Shown: piece after piece, positions 1-6,659 of the stretch | Numbering within the stretch: the stretch's first letter is position 1 | Layout of the letters: each line of letters opens with the position of its first letter | Source: Burkholderiales bacterium | Lineage (GTDB): Bacteria > Pseudomonadota > Gammaproteobacteria > Burkholderiales > Burkholderiaceae_C | Reading direction: 5' to 3' | NCBI GenBank assembly: GCA_005786815.1 | Contig: SYDB01000091.1 | Span: forward strand, 1 to 9,350 | DNA: 9,350 nt | Notes under the pieces: model-generated | Database searches by the model: none | The model's input: only the letters and a program-made list of their open reading frames with translations | Told to the model about the DNA's origin: nothing | Program-made: the position numbers and the translations under genes

Positions 1-1
1 A

Positions 2-229
2 TCTGACTTTAAAGACAGTGTCGATCATCGGCGTTACAACGGTGCTGCCTTGCTGGGGCTCAACGGCATTGTGTTTAAAAGCCACGGATCCGCTGACGAG
101 CTCGCTTTCGAGATGGCTTTGAACCGCGCGTATGATGCGGCACACCACAACTTGCTCGAACGCGTTCGTGAACGAAGTGCCCACGCTGCACCCTTACTAG
201 ACGTGCCACCGGCCACCGTTTCGGACTGA
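2..229 (+). CDS. plsX: Phosphate acyltransferase PlsX, C-terminal 75 residues (5' end outside window)
   Basis: PlsX makes acyl-phosphate from acyl-ACP and inorganic phosphate, the first step toward lysophosphatidic acid via PlsY; it is a peripheral cytoplasmic enzyme at the membrane. Only the C-terminus is present, reading in frame from base 2 to the TGA at 227-229. The recognisable part is the segment [20 protein letters not shown], which matches the conserved C-terminal block of the PlsX family, followed by an alpha-helical tail with an [13 protein letters not shown] stretch. It lies 11 bases before fabH, the usual plsX-fabH arrangement, so it is probably cotranscribed with the fab genes. 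The catalytic body cannot be assessed because it is upstream of the window. The identification rests on this block plus the neighbour. Confidence 0.9.
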   Translation, partial: SDFKDSVDHRRYNGAALLGLNGIVFKSHGSADELAFEMALNRAYDAAHHNLLERVRERSAHAAPLLDVPPATVSD

Positions 230-240
230 GCCCTCCCTAG

Positions 241-1242
241 ATGACCCGTTTTTCTCGTATTACTGGCACCGGAAGCTATCTTCCGCCCCGCCGGTTAAGC
301 AATGCGGATTTGGTTGCAGAACTAGCCGCCTTGGGTGTTGAATCTTCCGACGATTGGATTGTCGAGCGCACTGGCATCAAGGCTCGCCACTTTGCTGCCC
401 CAGATGTAATGAGCAGCGACTTGGCCTTCGAAGCCTGCAAAAACGCCTTGCTTGCCGCTGACCGTCAACCCCAAGATATTGATCTCATCATCGTAGCGAC
501 GTCTACGCCTGACATGGTGTTTCCGTCGACGGCTTGCATCTTGCAGCACAAATTAGCCCAAATCAACGAAGACGCCGCGGATATTGCTGGCGCCGCTGCA
601 TTTGACGTGCAGGCTGTGTGCACAGGATTTATTTACGCCTTGACCGTGGCCGACGCCATGATTCGCGCGGGTAACGCGACCCGCGCTTTGGTGGTCGGGT
701 CGGAAATTTTTTCACGTTTGCTAGATTTCAAAGACCGCACCACTTGCGTCTTATTTGGCGACGGTGCGGGCGCGGTGGTATTGGAAGCGTCTGAGACCCC
801 TGGCATTTTGTCCACCGACATCCACGCCAACGGCAAACACGTGGGCATTTTGTGTGTCCCCGGACACGTCAGCAATGGCAATGTGTTGGGCGACCCTTTG
901 CTCAAGATGGATGGACAGGCAGTCTTTAAATTGGCGGTCGGTTTGCTGGAAGACGCGGCCCACGCCGTGTTGAACAAAGCGGGCGTGCAAGAGTCCGAGA
1001 TCGATTGGTTGATTCCCCACCAAGCCAATATCCGCATCATTCAAAGCACTGCGAAAAAGCTCAAGCTCTCGATGGACAAAGTCGTGTTGACCGTGCAAGA
1101 CCATGGCAATACCTCGGCGGCTTCGATTCCCTTGGCGCTAGACAAAGCGGTTCGCGCCGGCCAAGTCAAGCCCAACCAAACACTCATGCTTGAAGGCGTG
1201 GGCGGTGGCTTCACGTGGGGCGCTGTTTTACTCAAGTTGTAA
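241..1242 (+). CDS. fabH: Beta-ketoacyl-ACP synthase III (FabH)
   Basis: FabH condenses acetyl-CoA (or another short acyl-CoA) with malonyl-ACP to start fatty-acid chains in the cytoplasm. The protein is 333 residues. The thiolase-fold triad is complete: Cys127 in the AVCTGF motif, His260 in IPHQAN and Asn290 in HGNTSAAS; the C-terminal GGGFTWGA signature is at 321-328. The N-terminal GTGSYLP and DWIVERTGI motifs are also present. Family length is about 317-330; the extra residues lie near 29-36 and in an acidic segment around 105-118 just before the catalytic cysteine. An in-frame TAG at 238-240 directly precedes ATG 241, so no earlier start is possible; no good Shine-Dalgarno is seen. It is 11 bases after plsX and 6 bases before fabD, consistent with one operon. 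Confidence 0.96.
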   Translation: MTRFSRITGTGSYLPPRRLSNADLVAELAALGVESSDDWIVERTGIKARHFAAPDVMSSDLAFEACKNALLAADRQPQDIDLIIVATSTPDMVFPSTACILQHKLAQINEDAADIAGAAAFDVQAVCTGFIYALTVADAMIRAGNATRALVVGSEIFSRLLDFKDRTTCVLFGDGAGAVVLEASETPGILSTDIHANGKHVGILCVPGHVSNGNVLGDPLLKMDGQAVFKLAVGLLEDAAHAVLNKAGVQESEIDWLIPHQANIRIIQSTAKKLKLSMDKVVLTVQDHGNTSAASIPLALDKAVRAGQVKPNQTLMLEGVGGGFTWGAVLLKL

Positions 1243-1248
1243 ATCCGT

Positions 1249-2199
1249 ATGAAACCATTTGCAATTGTATTTCCAGGCCAAGGCTCGCAATCCGTCGGTA
1301 TGTTGGACGCATGGGGCGATCACCCCGTAGTCAAGCAAACCTTACAAGAAGCCTCTGACGCTTTGGGCGAAAACATCGGCCAACTTATTCGCGAAGGCCC
1401 CAAAGAAGCACTCGGCTTGACGACCAATACGCAACCCGTGATGTTGGTGTCAGCCATCGCGGCCTATCGCGTATGGTTGTCTGAGGGTGGCGCGCAACCG
1501 TCAGTTGTCGCGGGCCATTCGCTGGGTGAGTACTCTGCCTTGGTAGCGGCTGGCGCGTTGACACTTGCGCAAGCTGTGCCATTGGTGCGATTTCGTGCCC
1601 AAGCCATGCAAGACGCCGTGCCAGTCGGTACAGGTGCGATGGCTGCTATTTTGGGAATGGATGCGCAACAAGTGATTACTGGTTGCGCCCAAGCGCAAGC
1701 CACATTCGCGGCGGGTTCTGGTGAAGTTGTAGAGGCCGTGAACTTCAATGACCCTGCGCAAACTGTGATTGCCGGTAGTAAGCCTGCTGTTGAAAAAGCT
1801 TGTGAAATGCTCAAAGCCGCAGGCGCAAAACGCGCTTTGCCTTTGCCTGTGTCGGCACCTTTTCACTCCAGTTTGATGTTGCCTGCCGCGCAACGTTTGA
1901 AAGAAAAGCTTGCCGCCACGCCCATCGCTACTCCCGCTATTGCAGTGGTTAACAACATCGATGTTGCGGTGCAAACAGACCCCGACGCAATCCGCGAGGC
2001 TTTGTACCGCCAAGCCTTTGGCCCCGTGCGGTGGGTCGAATGCGTCTCCACTATCAAAGCCCGCGGTGTGCACACCTTGATCGAATGCGGCCCGGGCAAA
2101 GTGCTTGCTGGCTTGACCAAGCGCATTGACGCTGAACTCACCGGATTGCCTTTGTTTGACCCTGCCTCGCTGGCAGAAGTGAAAACGGCTTTGGCTTGA
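1249..2199 (+). CDS. fabD: Malonyl-CoA:ACP transacylase (FabD)
   Basis: FabD moves the malonyl group from malonyl-CoA to holo-ACP, supplying the extender unit for FabH and FabF. The 316-residue protein has the usual family length (about 310). It opens with the FPGQGSQ motif (8-14). The nucleophile is Ser91 in GHSLGEYSAL, the carboxylate-binding arginine is probably Arg116, the catalytic histidine is His206 in APFHSSLM, and Gln255 matches the conserved active-site glutamine. GPGKVL (281-286) is the typical C-terminal motif. The start is ATG 1249, six bases after the fabH stop, with no clear ribosome-binding site, suggesting translational coupling to fabH. No anomaly is visible. Confidence 0.97.
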   Translation: MKPFAIVFPGQGSQSVGMLDAWGDHPVVKQTLQEASDALGENIGQLIREGPKEALGLTTNTQPVMLVSAIAAYRVWLSEGGAQPSVVAGHSLGEYSALVAAGALTLAQAVPLVRFRAQAMQDAVPVGTGAMAAILGMDAQQVITGCAQAQATFAAGSGEVVEAVNFNDPAQTVIAGSKPAVEKACEMLKAAGAKRALPLPVSAPFHSSLMLPAAQRLKEKLAATPIATPAIAVVNNIDVAVQTDPDAIREALYRQAFGPVRWVECVSTIKARGVHTLIECGPGKVLAGLTKRIDAELTGLPLFDPASLAEVKTALA

Positions 2200-2294
2200 T
2201 TTCCTTAGTTGCAAATCGGTCAAAGGGCGCTAAAACAATTGCTGAAAAGAATTCGTACGAAACGTAAACCCTCTTTGAATACATAAGTCCAAAA

Positions 2295-3038
2295 ATGAAA
2301 GAAACCACCCCCCATATTGCCCTAGTCACTGGCGCCTCGCGTGGCATTGGTGCGGCGATCGCTTTAGAACTGGCGCACCAGGGTTTTGTCGTCATTGGCA
2401 CTGCGACCACAGACGAGGGTGCTACCAAAATTTCCAACGCCTTGTCTGCTCACGCGAAATGCCGTGGCGTGAACCTGAACGTGAACGACGCAGCGGCAGT
2501 AGACGCCTTGGTCGAGCAAATCACCACCGAGCACAAAGCCTTGCATGTGTTGGTCAACAACGCTGGCATTACCCGTGATACCTTGGCCATGCGGATGAAA
2601 GATGACGATTGGGACGCTGTGCTTGACACCAATCTCAAAGCTGTTTTCCGTCTATCGCGTGCCGTCATGCGGCCCATGATGAAACAGCGCTATGGCCGCA
2701 TCATCAGTATTACCAGTGTGGTCGGCGCTTCTGGCAATGCAGGCCAAGCCAACTATGCCGCTGCCAAAGCCGGCGTGGCCGGCATGACCCGTGCGCTCGC
2801 GCGCGAGTTGGGCAGTCGAAACATCACCGTCAACTGTGTGGCGCCGGGTTTTATCGAAACCGATATGACTGCCGCCTTGGCTGAAGAACAGCAAAAAGCC
2901 CTTTTGGGGCAAATTCCCTTGGGTCATCTTGGAAAGCCTGCCGATGTCGCCCATGCGGTGGCCTTTTTGGCGAGCGACAAAGCCGGCTACGTCACAGGGC
3001 AGGAATTGCACGTCAATGGTGGCATGTTTATGGCCTAA
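2295..3038 (+). CDS. fabG: 3-oxoacyl-[ACP] reductase (FabG)
   Basis: FabG is an NADPH-dependent short-chain dehydrogenase that reduces beta-ketoacyl-ACP to beta-hydroxyacyl-ACP in each elongation round. The 247-residue protein shows the Rossmann glycine motif TGASRGIG (12-19), NNAG (88-91) and the catalytic Ser141, Tyr154, Lys158 (YAAAK). The cofactor and tetramer features near the C-terminus (GYVTGQELHVNGG) are typical. ATG 2295 is chosen because an in-frame stop at 2265-2267 lies upstream with no ATG, GTG or TTG between. The 95-base gap after fabD is the largest inside the cluster; it contains no terminator-like hairpin that I can see and only a weak promoter-like pair, so the gene may be read from upstream. 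Position in the cluster separates it from the many other SDR enzymes. Confidence 0.96.
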   Translation: MKETTPHIALVTGASRGIGAAIALELAHQGFVVIGTATTDEGATKISNALSAHAKCRGVNLNVNDAAAVDALVEQITTEHKALHVLVNNAGITRDTLAMRMKDDDWDAVLDTNLKAVFRLSRAVMRPMMKQRYGRIISITSVVGASGNAGQANYAAAKAGVAGMTRALARELGSRNITVNCVAPGFIETDMTAALAEEQQKALLGQIPLGHLGKPADVAHAVAFLASDKAGYVTGQELHVNGGMFMA

Positions 3039-3042
3039 ATTT

Positions 3043-3361
<319 letters not shown>

Positions 3362-3378
3362 ATCACAGGAAATTTTGC

Positions 3379-4623
3379 ATGAGCCGTCGTCGCGTCGTCG
3401 TGACCGGTCTGGGCTGTATCAGCCCCGTGGGCAACACGGTGGCTGAGGCCTGGGCCAATCTTTTAGCAGGAAAGTCCGGCATTGCGGCGATTACACGGTT
3501 CGACGCCTCGGGCTTGAACTGCCACTTCGCAGGCGAAGTCAAAAACTTCGACATCGATTCCTACATCTCTCCCAAAGATGCGCGAGCGATGGACAGCTTT
3601 ATCCATTACGGAATCGCCGCGGCAGTGCAAGCGGTGCAAGATGCCGGTCTGCCCACGGGCGATGCCCAAGGCGAAGAAGAATCCACCCGCGTTGGCGTGC
3701 TGATCGGCTCAGGTATTGGTGGCTTGCCACTGATCGAGAGCATGCACAACGAAATGCTGGCCAAAGGCCCGCGACGCATTTCTCCATTTTTCGTTCCTGC
3801 TTCCATCATCAACATGATCTCTGGCCATGTATCGATGCGCTTTGGTTTCAAAGGGCCCAATCTTGCAGTTGTCACTGCCTGTACCACGGGTTTGCATGCG
3901 ATTGGTGAAGCTGGACGACACATTGAATACGGCGATGCCGATGTCATGATCGCTGGCGGCGCAGAAGGTTGCATTTCGCCTTTGGGGGTTGGCGGCTTTG
4001 CCTCCATGCGCGCCTTGTCTACCCGCAATGACGACCCTACCACTGCTTCACGCCCTTGGGACAAAGACCGCGATGGTTTTGTTTTGGGCGAGGGAGCTGG
4101 CGTTGTGGTGTTGGAAGAATACGAGTATGCCAAAAAACGTGGCGCCAAAATTTACGCCGAACTCGCCGGATACGGCATGAGTGGCGATGCAGGTCACATG
4201 ACGGCGCCCAATATGGATGGTCCACGTCGTGCGATGGTCAATGCCTTGCGCAATGCCCACGTCAACGCAGACCAAGTGGACTACCTCAATGCCCACGGAA
4301 CTTCGACTCCCCTCGGCGATATTAACGAGACCAACGCCATCAAAGCTGCTTTGGGTGATCACGCCAAGAAGTTAACGGTCAGTTCTACCAAGTCTATGAC
4401 TGGACATCTGTTGGGTGGTGCGGGGGGTATCGAGAGTGTATTTACCGTGATGGCCCTACACGAGCAAAAAGTTCCACCCACGATTAACCTCCATAACCAA
4501 GACCCTGAGTGCGATCTGGACTATTGCGCCAACACTGCGCGCGATATGAAAATAAATGTGGCCCTGAAAAACAACTTTGGCTTTGGTGGTACCAACGGCG
4601 CTCTGCTTTTCAAGCGCGTTTAA
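3379..4623 (+). CDS. fabF: Beta-ketoacyl-ACP synthase II (FabF)
   Basis: FabF performs the elongation condensation of acyl-ACP with malonyl-ACP, and in related bacteria is important for the C16:1 to C18:1 step. The protein is 414 residues, against about 413 in E. coli. The Cys-His-His active site is complete: Cys168 in VVTACTTG, His306 in NAHGTST and His343 in KSMTGHLLG, with the conserved Lys338. The gating phenylalanine is Phe402 in [10 protein letters not shown]. An AGGA at 3367-3370 precedes ATG 3379 by eight bases. It is the last gene of the fab cluster; a terminator-like hairpin follows. No truncation or odd composition is seen. Confidence 0.97.
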   Translation: MSRRRVVVTGLGCISPVGNTVAEAWANLLAGKSGIAAITRFDASGLNCHFAGEVKNFDIDSYISPKDARAMDSFIHYGIAAAVQAVQDAGLPTGDAQGEEESTRVGVLIGSGIGGLPLIESMHNEMLAKGPRRISPFFVPASIINMISGHVSMRFGFKGPNLAVVTACTTGLHAIGEAGRHIEYGDADVMIAGGAEGCISPLGVGGFASMRALSTRNDDPTTASRPWDKDRDGFVLGEGAGVVVLEEYEYAKKRGAKIYAELAGYGMSGDAGHMTAPNMDGPRRAMVNALRNAHVNADQVDYLNAHGTSTPLGDINETNAIKAALGDHAKKLTVSSTKSMTGHLLGGAGGIESVFTVMALHEQKVPPTINLHNQDPECDLDYCANTARDMKINVALKNNFGFGGTNGALLFKRV

Positions 4624-4636
4624 TTTCCCCGCCTTG

Positions 4637-4683
4637 CAAAGCGCCCCCTTGGCCTCATCTGTCGGTGGGGCTTTGTAGTTTTT
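4637..4683 (+). terminator. Probable intrinsic terminator after fabF
   Basis: CAAAGC (4637-4642) pairs with GCTTTG (4670-4675). After a bulged G at 4643, CCC (4644-4646) pairs with GGG (4667-4669). A run of five T follows at 4679-4683, three bases beyond the stem. The loop is large (about 20 bases), so efficiency may be moderate. It lies between fabF and the protease gene and would close the fab transcript. Confidence 0.55.
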
Positions 4684-4698
4684 GATGACAAATTTTGG

Positions 4699-6183
4699 AT
4701 GCTGAAGATGACTATGAATAATTCTTTTTTTCGTGTAGTGCTTGTGAGTTGTTTAACTTTGGCCATGGGCGCGGCTGGTTTTCCAACATTTGTGCAAGCG
4801 CAAACTACAGCGCAGTCGGTTCGCGAATTGCCTGACTTCACCGATTTGGTTGAACAGGTCGGCCCTTCTGTTGTCAACATTCGCACCTTAGAAAAAGTTG
4901 CGGTGCGTGACGCACAAGCGGGCTCACCCGACGAAGAAATGCAAGAGTTGTTCCGCCGTTTTTTTGGTGTGCCTATGCCTGCACCCAATGGACCGCGTCA
5001 GCAACGACCCAACCGTCAGCAACCTGAACAAGAGCAACCCAGAGGCGTTGGTTCTGGTTTTATCTTGTCAGCCGACGGTTTTGTCATGACCAATGCCCAT
5101 GTGGTGGAGGGCGCGGATCAAGTTTTGGTGACACTGCCAGATAAGCGCGAATTCAAGGCCCGCATTGTTGGCACCGACAAACGCAGCGATGTGGCTGTGT
5201 TAAAGGTTGAAACCACTGGATTACCTGCGGTGCGCATTGGCGATGTTTCGCGCCTCAAGGTCGGCGAATGGGTCATGGCAATTGGCTCACCTTTTGGGCT
5301 TGATAACTCAGTGACCGCTGGCATCGTGAGTGCAAAGCAACGCGACACGGGTGACTATTTGCCATTCATCCAAACTGACGTAGCGATCAATCCGGGCAAC
5401 TCAGGCGGGCCGCTGATCAATATGCGTGGTGAGGTAGTTGGCATCAACAGCCAAATTTATTCGCGCTCTGGTGGATTCATGGGTATCTCGTTTGCCATTC
5501 CGATTGACGAAGCCATTCGTGTGAGCGAGCAACTTCGCACTACCGGGCGTGTTCAACGCGGCCGTCTTGGCGTACAAATTGACCAAGTGAGCAAAGAAGT
5601 TGCCGAATCCTTAGGACTTGTAAAAACGCAAGGCGCTTTGGTGCGCGGCGTCGAGCAAGGCTCACCTGCTGAAAAAGCTGGATTGGAGCCAGGCGACATC
5701 ATCTTGAAATTTGATGGCAAGCCCATCGATAAATCATCTGACTTGCCGCGCATGGTGGGCAGCACCAAACCCGGAACAAAGAGCACTATCCAAGTCTGGC
5801 GCCGCGGTAGTTTGGTCGATAAGCAAATCACAGTAGGTGAGTTCGAGCCAGAGGCCCCAGCCAAAAAAGCTGCAGCGCCTGCTGAAAAGCCAGCAACATC
5901 CAGCGCTGCAAAATTCTTGGGCTTGACGATTAGTGACCTCACTGACGCCCAGAAGAAAGAACTAAAAGTCAAAGGTGGTGTTCGAGTAGACGCTTCTACG
6001 GAGGCCGCCGCTCGCGCTGGCATTCAAGAAGGTGACGTGATCTTGGCTTTGGCCAATACCGAAACGCCATCGGTTCAGGTGCTTGAAGCGCTGGTGGCTA
6101 AGGTTGATCGGGCCAAGCCCGTGAGTTTGCTGATCCGACGCGGGGAGTGGGCGCAATATGTCGTCATCCGACCACCCCGCTAA
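4699..6183 (+). CDS. mucD: DegP/DegQ-type periplasmic serine protease (MucD/HtrA)
   Basis: This HtrA-family protease degrades misfolded envelope proteins in the periplasm. The 494-residue protein starts with a signal peptide: hydrophobic stretch about 10-30, likely cleavage after VQA at 34. The trypsin-like domain carries His134 (TNAHVV), Asp164 (SDVAVLKV) and Ser235 (NPGNSGGPL), a complete triad. PDZ1 spans about 285-380, an Ala/Pro/Lys-rich linker 383-402 and PDZ2 about 403-492, the DegP/DegQ layout. Three in-frame ATGs are possible (4699, 4708, 4714); a GAAG at 4704-4707 suits ATG 4714, which still leaves a good signal peptide, so the true start may be 15 bases later. In related bacteria mucD follows rpoE and the anti-sigma genes; here it directly follows fabF. 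Confidence 0.93.
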   Translation: MLKMTMNNSFFRVVLVSCLTLAMGAAGFPTFVQAQTTAQSVRELPDFTDLVEQVGPSVVNIRTLEKVAVRDAQAGSPDEEMQELFRRFFGVPMPAPNGPRQQRPNRQQPEQEQPRGVGSGFILSADGFVMTNAHVVEGADQVLVTLPDKREFKARIVGTDKRSDVAVLKVETTGLPAVRIGDVSRLKVGEWVMAIGSPFGLDNSVTAGIVSAKQRDTGDYLPFIQTDVAINPGNSGGPLINMRGEVVGINSQIYSRSGGFMGISFAIPIDEAIRVSEQLRTTGRVQRGRLGVQIDQVSKEVAESLGLVKTQGALVRGVEQGSPAEKAGLEPGDIILKFDGKPIDKSSDLPRMVGSTKPGTKSTIQVWRRGSLVDKQITVGEFEPEAPAKKAAAPAEKPATSSAAKFLGLTISDLTDAQKKELKVKGGVRVDASTEAAARAGIQEGDVILALANTETPSVQVLEALVAKVDRAKPVSLLIRRGEWAQYVVIRPPR

Positions 6184-6231
6184 AGCCTTAAACCGCACTG
6201 GGGTGTGAGGTTGTTGCTTAAAAATCAGGGT

Positions 6232-6262
6232 GGGCAGATAAATTTTTTCTGCTTTTCTGTCC
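6232..6262 (+). terminator. Weak terminator-like hairpin after mucD
   Basis: GCAGA (6234-6238) can pair with TCTGC (6248-6252), followed by TTTT at 6253-6256. An alternative fold pairs GGGCAGA (6232-6238) with TCTGTCC (6256-6262), including one G-U pair. Both stems are short, so this is a tentative 3' end for mucD, 50-80 bases after its stop. Confidence 0.3.
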
Positions 6263-6328
6263 GCAGTTTGAATAGTTGGTAAGCGCTCACAAAATATTTC
6301 ATCACTATTTATTAATATATAAAAATCT

Positions 6329-6346
6329 TATTTTTGACTATTTTTG
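6329..6346 (+). repeat. Tandem TATTTTTG repeats in the AT-rich block
   Basis: The 8-mer TATTTTTG occurs at 6329-6336 and again at 6339-6346, a 10-bp period close to one helical turn. A related ACTATTT occurs at 6304-6310. Such T-rich phased repeats resemble the AT-rich 13-mers of an E. coli-type DNA unwinding element, or could simply be bent, low-melting DNA. Confidence 0.5.
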
Positions 6347-6349
6347 TTA

Positions 6350-6362
6350 TATCAAACCATTT
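6350..6362 (+). promoter_or_regulatory. IHF-like site
   Basis: TATCAAACCATTT fits the IHF consensus WATCAANNNNTTR at all fixed positions except the last base. It lies between the AT-rich block and the first DnaA-like box, where E. coli oriC and DARS-type loci also carry an IHF site. A single degenerate match in AT-rich DNA is weak evidence by itself. Confidence 0.3.
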
Positions 6363-6373
6363 AAAATCCATGA

Positions 6374-6399
6374 TGTGGAATAACTCGGGTTCTTCCACA
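6374..6399. repeat. Inverted repeat TGTGGAA / TTCCACA
   Basis: TGTGGAA at 6374-6380 and TTCCACA at 6393-6399 form a perfect 7-bp inverted repeat separated by 12 bases. Each arm carries the TGTGG/CCACA core of a DnaA box; the left one continues AATAA, a consensus box with one extra base. The right arm is the first box of the phased forward group. Confidence 0.55.
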
Positions 6400-6421
6400 G
6401 GTGCTCCACAGTTCACCCACA
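6391..6421 (+). repeat. Three degenerate DnaA-like boxes at 11-bp period
   Basis: TCTTCCACA (6391-6399), TGCTCCACA (6402-6410) and TCACCCACA (6413-6421) each differ from the consensus TTATCCACA at two positions and repeat every 11 bases. Low-affinity boxes phased at about one helical turn are how DnaA-ATP filaments load at origins. The repeat itself is directly visible; DnaA binding is inference. Confidence 0.55.
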
Positions 6422-6448
6422 GCTTAGTCCAAAAACCTATAAAGAAAT

Positions 6449-6468
6449 TGTTGATAAACTGTGGATAA
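6449..6468 (-). repeat. Two tandem DnaA boxes, one perfect consensus
   Basis: On the minus strand TTATCCACA (plus-strand TGTGGATAA, 6460-6468) matches the DnaA consensus perfectly. The neighbouring TTATCAACA (plus-strand TGTTGATAA, 6449-6457) has one mismatch. They are 11 bases apart start to start, with a 2-base spacer, and face the forward group at 6391-6421. A further partial core TGTGG lies at 6474-6478. Confidence 0.65.
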
Positions 6469-6483
6469 ATTCCTGTGGCGCAT

Positions 6484-6633
6484 ATGCAACGTGTCCTTTT
6501 TTGGCCATTGCTGGGTTGGTGTTTTGGCTTTTTTGCCTACAATGAATCTCCAACTATCGCAGTTGCCATTGCTTGTTGGTTCTGGGCGCGTCAGCATCTG
6601 ACGCGCCCTTTTTTCATGTCTTCATCCCTTTGA
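6484..6633 (+). CDS. Possible 49-residue hydrophobic small protein or leader ORF
   Basis: An open frame from ATG 6484 to TGA 6631-6633 encodes 49 residues with two hydrophobic stretches, about 4-19 (LFWPLLGWCFGFFAY region) and 24-34 (TIAVAIACWFW), then a basic segment ARQHLTR. This could be a two-helix small membrane protein with the positive part in the cytoplasm. I recognise no family. Against it: no Shine-Dalgarno is visible, the T-rich DNA naturally reads as Phe and Leu, and its 3' third is the arm of a perfect terminator. Its stop is 26 bases before the lepA ATG, so if translated it could act as a leader peptide whose ribosome disrupts that terminator. Confidence 0.25.
   Translation: MQRVLFWPLLGWCFGFFAYNESPTIAVAIACWFWARQHLTRPFFMSSSL
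6516..6543 (+). promoter_or_regulatory. Possible sigma-70 promoter before lepA
   Basis: TACAAT (6538-6543) is a five-of-six match to the minus-10 consensus, with TTGGTG (6516-6521) 16 bases upstream as a poor minus-35 (three of six). Transcription would start near 6550, some 34 bases before the terminator stem. It is the best promoter-like pair I see between mucD and lepA, but the minus-35 is weak. Confidence 0.4.
6550..6614 (+). ncRNA. Candidate short RNA or lepA leader RNA
   Basis: A transcript from the promoter-like pair at 6516-6543 ending at the terminator would be about 65 bases. It can fold as CAACT (6551-6555) with AGTTG (6561-6565) around a 5-base loop, or alternatively CCAAC (6550-6554) with GTTGG (6575-6579), followed by the terminator stem. 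Two mutually exclusive upstream stems are what a switchable leader would have. I recognise no known RNA family, and the start site is inferred. It overlaps the 49-codon frame, and both interpretations cannot use the same start of transcription. Confidence 0.35.
6584..6614 (+). terminator. Strong intrinsic terminator 45 bases before lepA
   Basis: GGGCGCGTCAG (6584-6594) pairs perfectly with CTGACGCGCCC (6598-6608), an 11-bp GC-rich stem with a 3-base loop, followed at once by six T (6609-6614). This is the best terminator in the window. It leaves only 45 bases before ATG 6660, with no promoter-like pair in them, so lepA transcription probably passes through it. Confidence 0.88.
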
Positions 6634-6640
6634 ATTCAAT

Positions 6641-6650
6641 CACTTAAGTG
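6641..6650. repeat. 10-bp palindrome just upstream of lepA
   Basis: CACTTAAGTG is a perfect 10-bp palindrome whose last base is nine bases before the lepA ATG, where a ribosome-binding site would be expected. It has no hairpin loop, so any role would be as DNA. It may be chance. Confidence 0.3.
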
Positions 6651-6659
6651 CTCCCGTTG

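Larger units (their letters stand above)
6291..6482. other. Candidate oriC-like or DnaA-control region
   Basis: An AT-rich block (6291-6367) lies directly beside a cluster of DnaA-box-like 9-mers (6374-6482). The cluster has six CCACA/TGTGG cores in about 105 bases, two groups at an exact 11-bp period, opposite orientations in the two groups, and one perfect consensus box. An unwinding element beside phased DnaA boxes and an IHF-like site is the known plan of bacterial oriC; datA and DARS loci use similar parts. Many Proteobacteria keep oriC near dnaA-dnaN or gidA, neither of which is in view. What I see is the motif arrangement; the origin function is inference. Confidence 0.45.
6184..6659. 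other. 476-base intergenic region between mucD and lepA with several candidate elements
   Basis: No confident gene lies here, but the stretch is not featureless. In order it holds a weak terminator after mucD (6232-6262), a lac-operator-like pseudopalindrome (6277-6292), an AT-rich block (about 6291-6367), an IHF-like site, a DnaA-box-like cluster (6374-6482), a 49-codon hydrophobic open frame (6484-6633), a promoter-like pair (6516-6543), a perfect terminator hairpin (6584-6614) and a 10-bp palindrome (6641-6650). Base composition changes sharply from the flanking genes to mostly A and T between 6291 and 6367. I saw no GATC site in it. Confidence 0.7.

Noticed and set aside
1501..2223. 240-codon open frame on the minus strand across fabD
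   Set aside because: The translation is Cys/His/Arg-rich without any recognisable motif and lies fully opposite a strongly supported fabD; it is a codon-bias shadow.
2209..2236. Promoter-like TTGCAA and TAAAAC, 16 bases apart, in the fabD-fabG gap
   Set aside because: Only four of six matches in each hexamer and nothing else supporting it; fabG is more simply read from upstream.
3606..4148. 180-codon open frame on the minus strand across fabF
   Set aside because: Low-complexity Pro/Ser/Ala-rich translation opposite intact fabF, with no start signal or family features.
5553..6023. 156-codon open frame on the minus strand across the mucD PDZ region
   Set aside because: Antisense of the repeated Ala/Lys codons of the PDZ linker; no motif and no independent signal.
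6504..6573. 9-bp direct repeat GCCATTGCT at 6504-6512 and 6565-6573
   Set aside because: Short and unphased, with diverged flanks; no mobile-element ends or target duplication accompany it.
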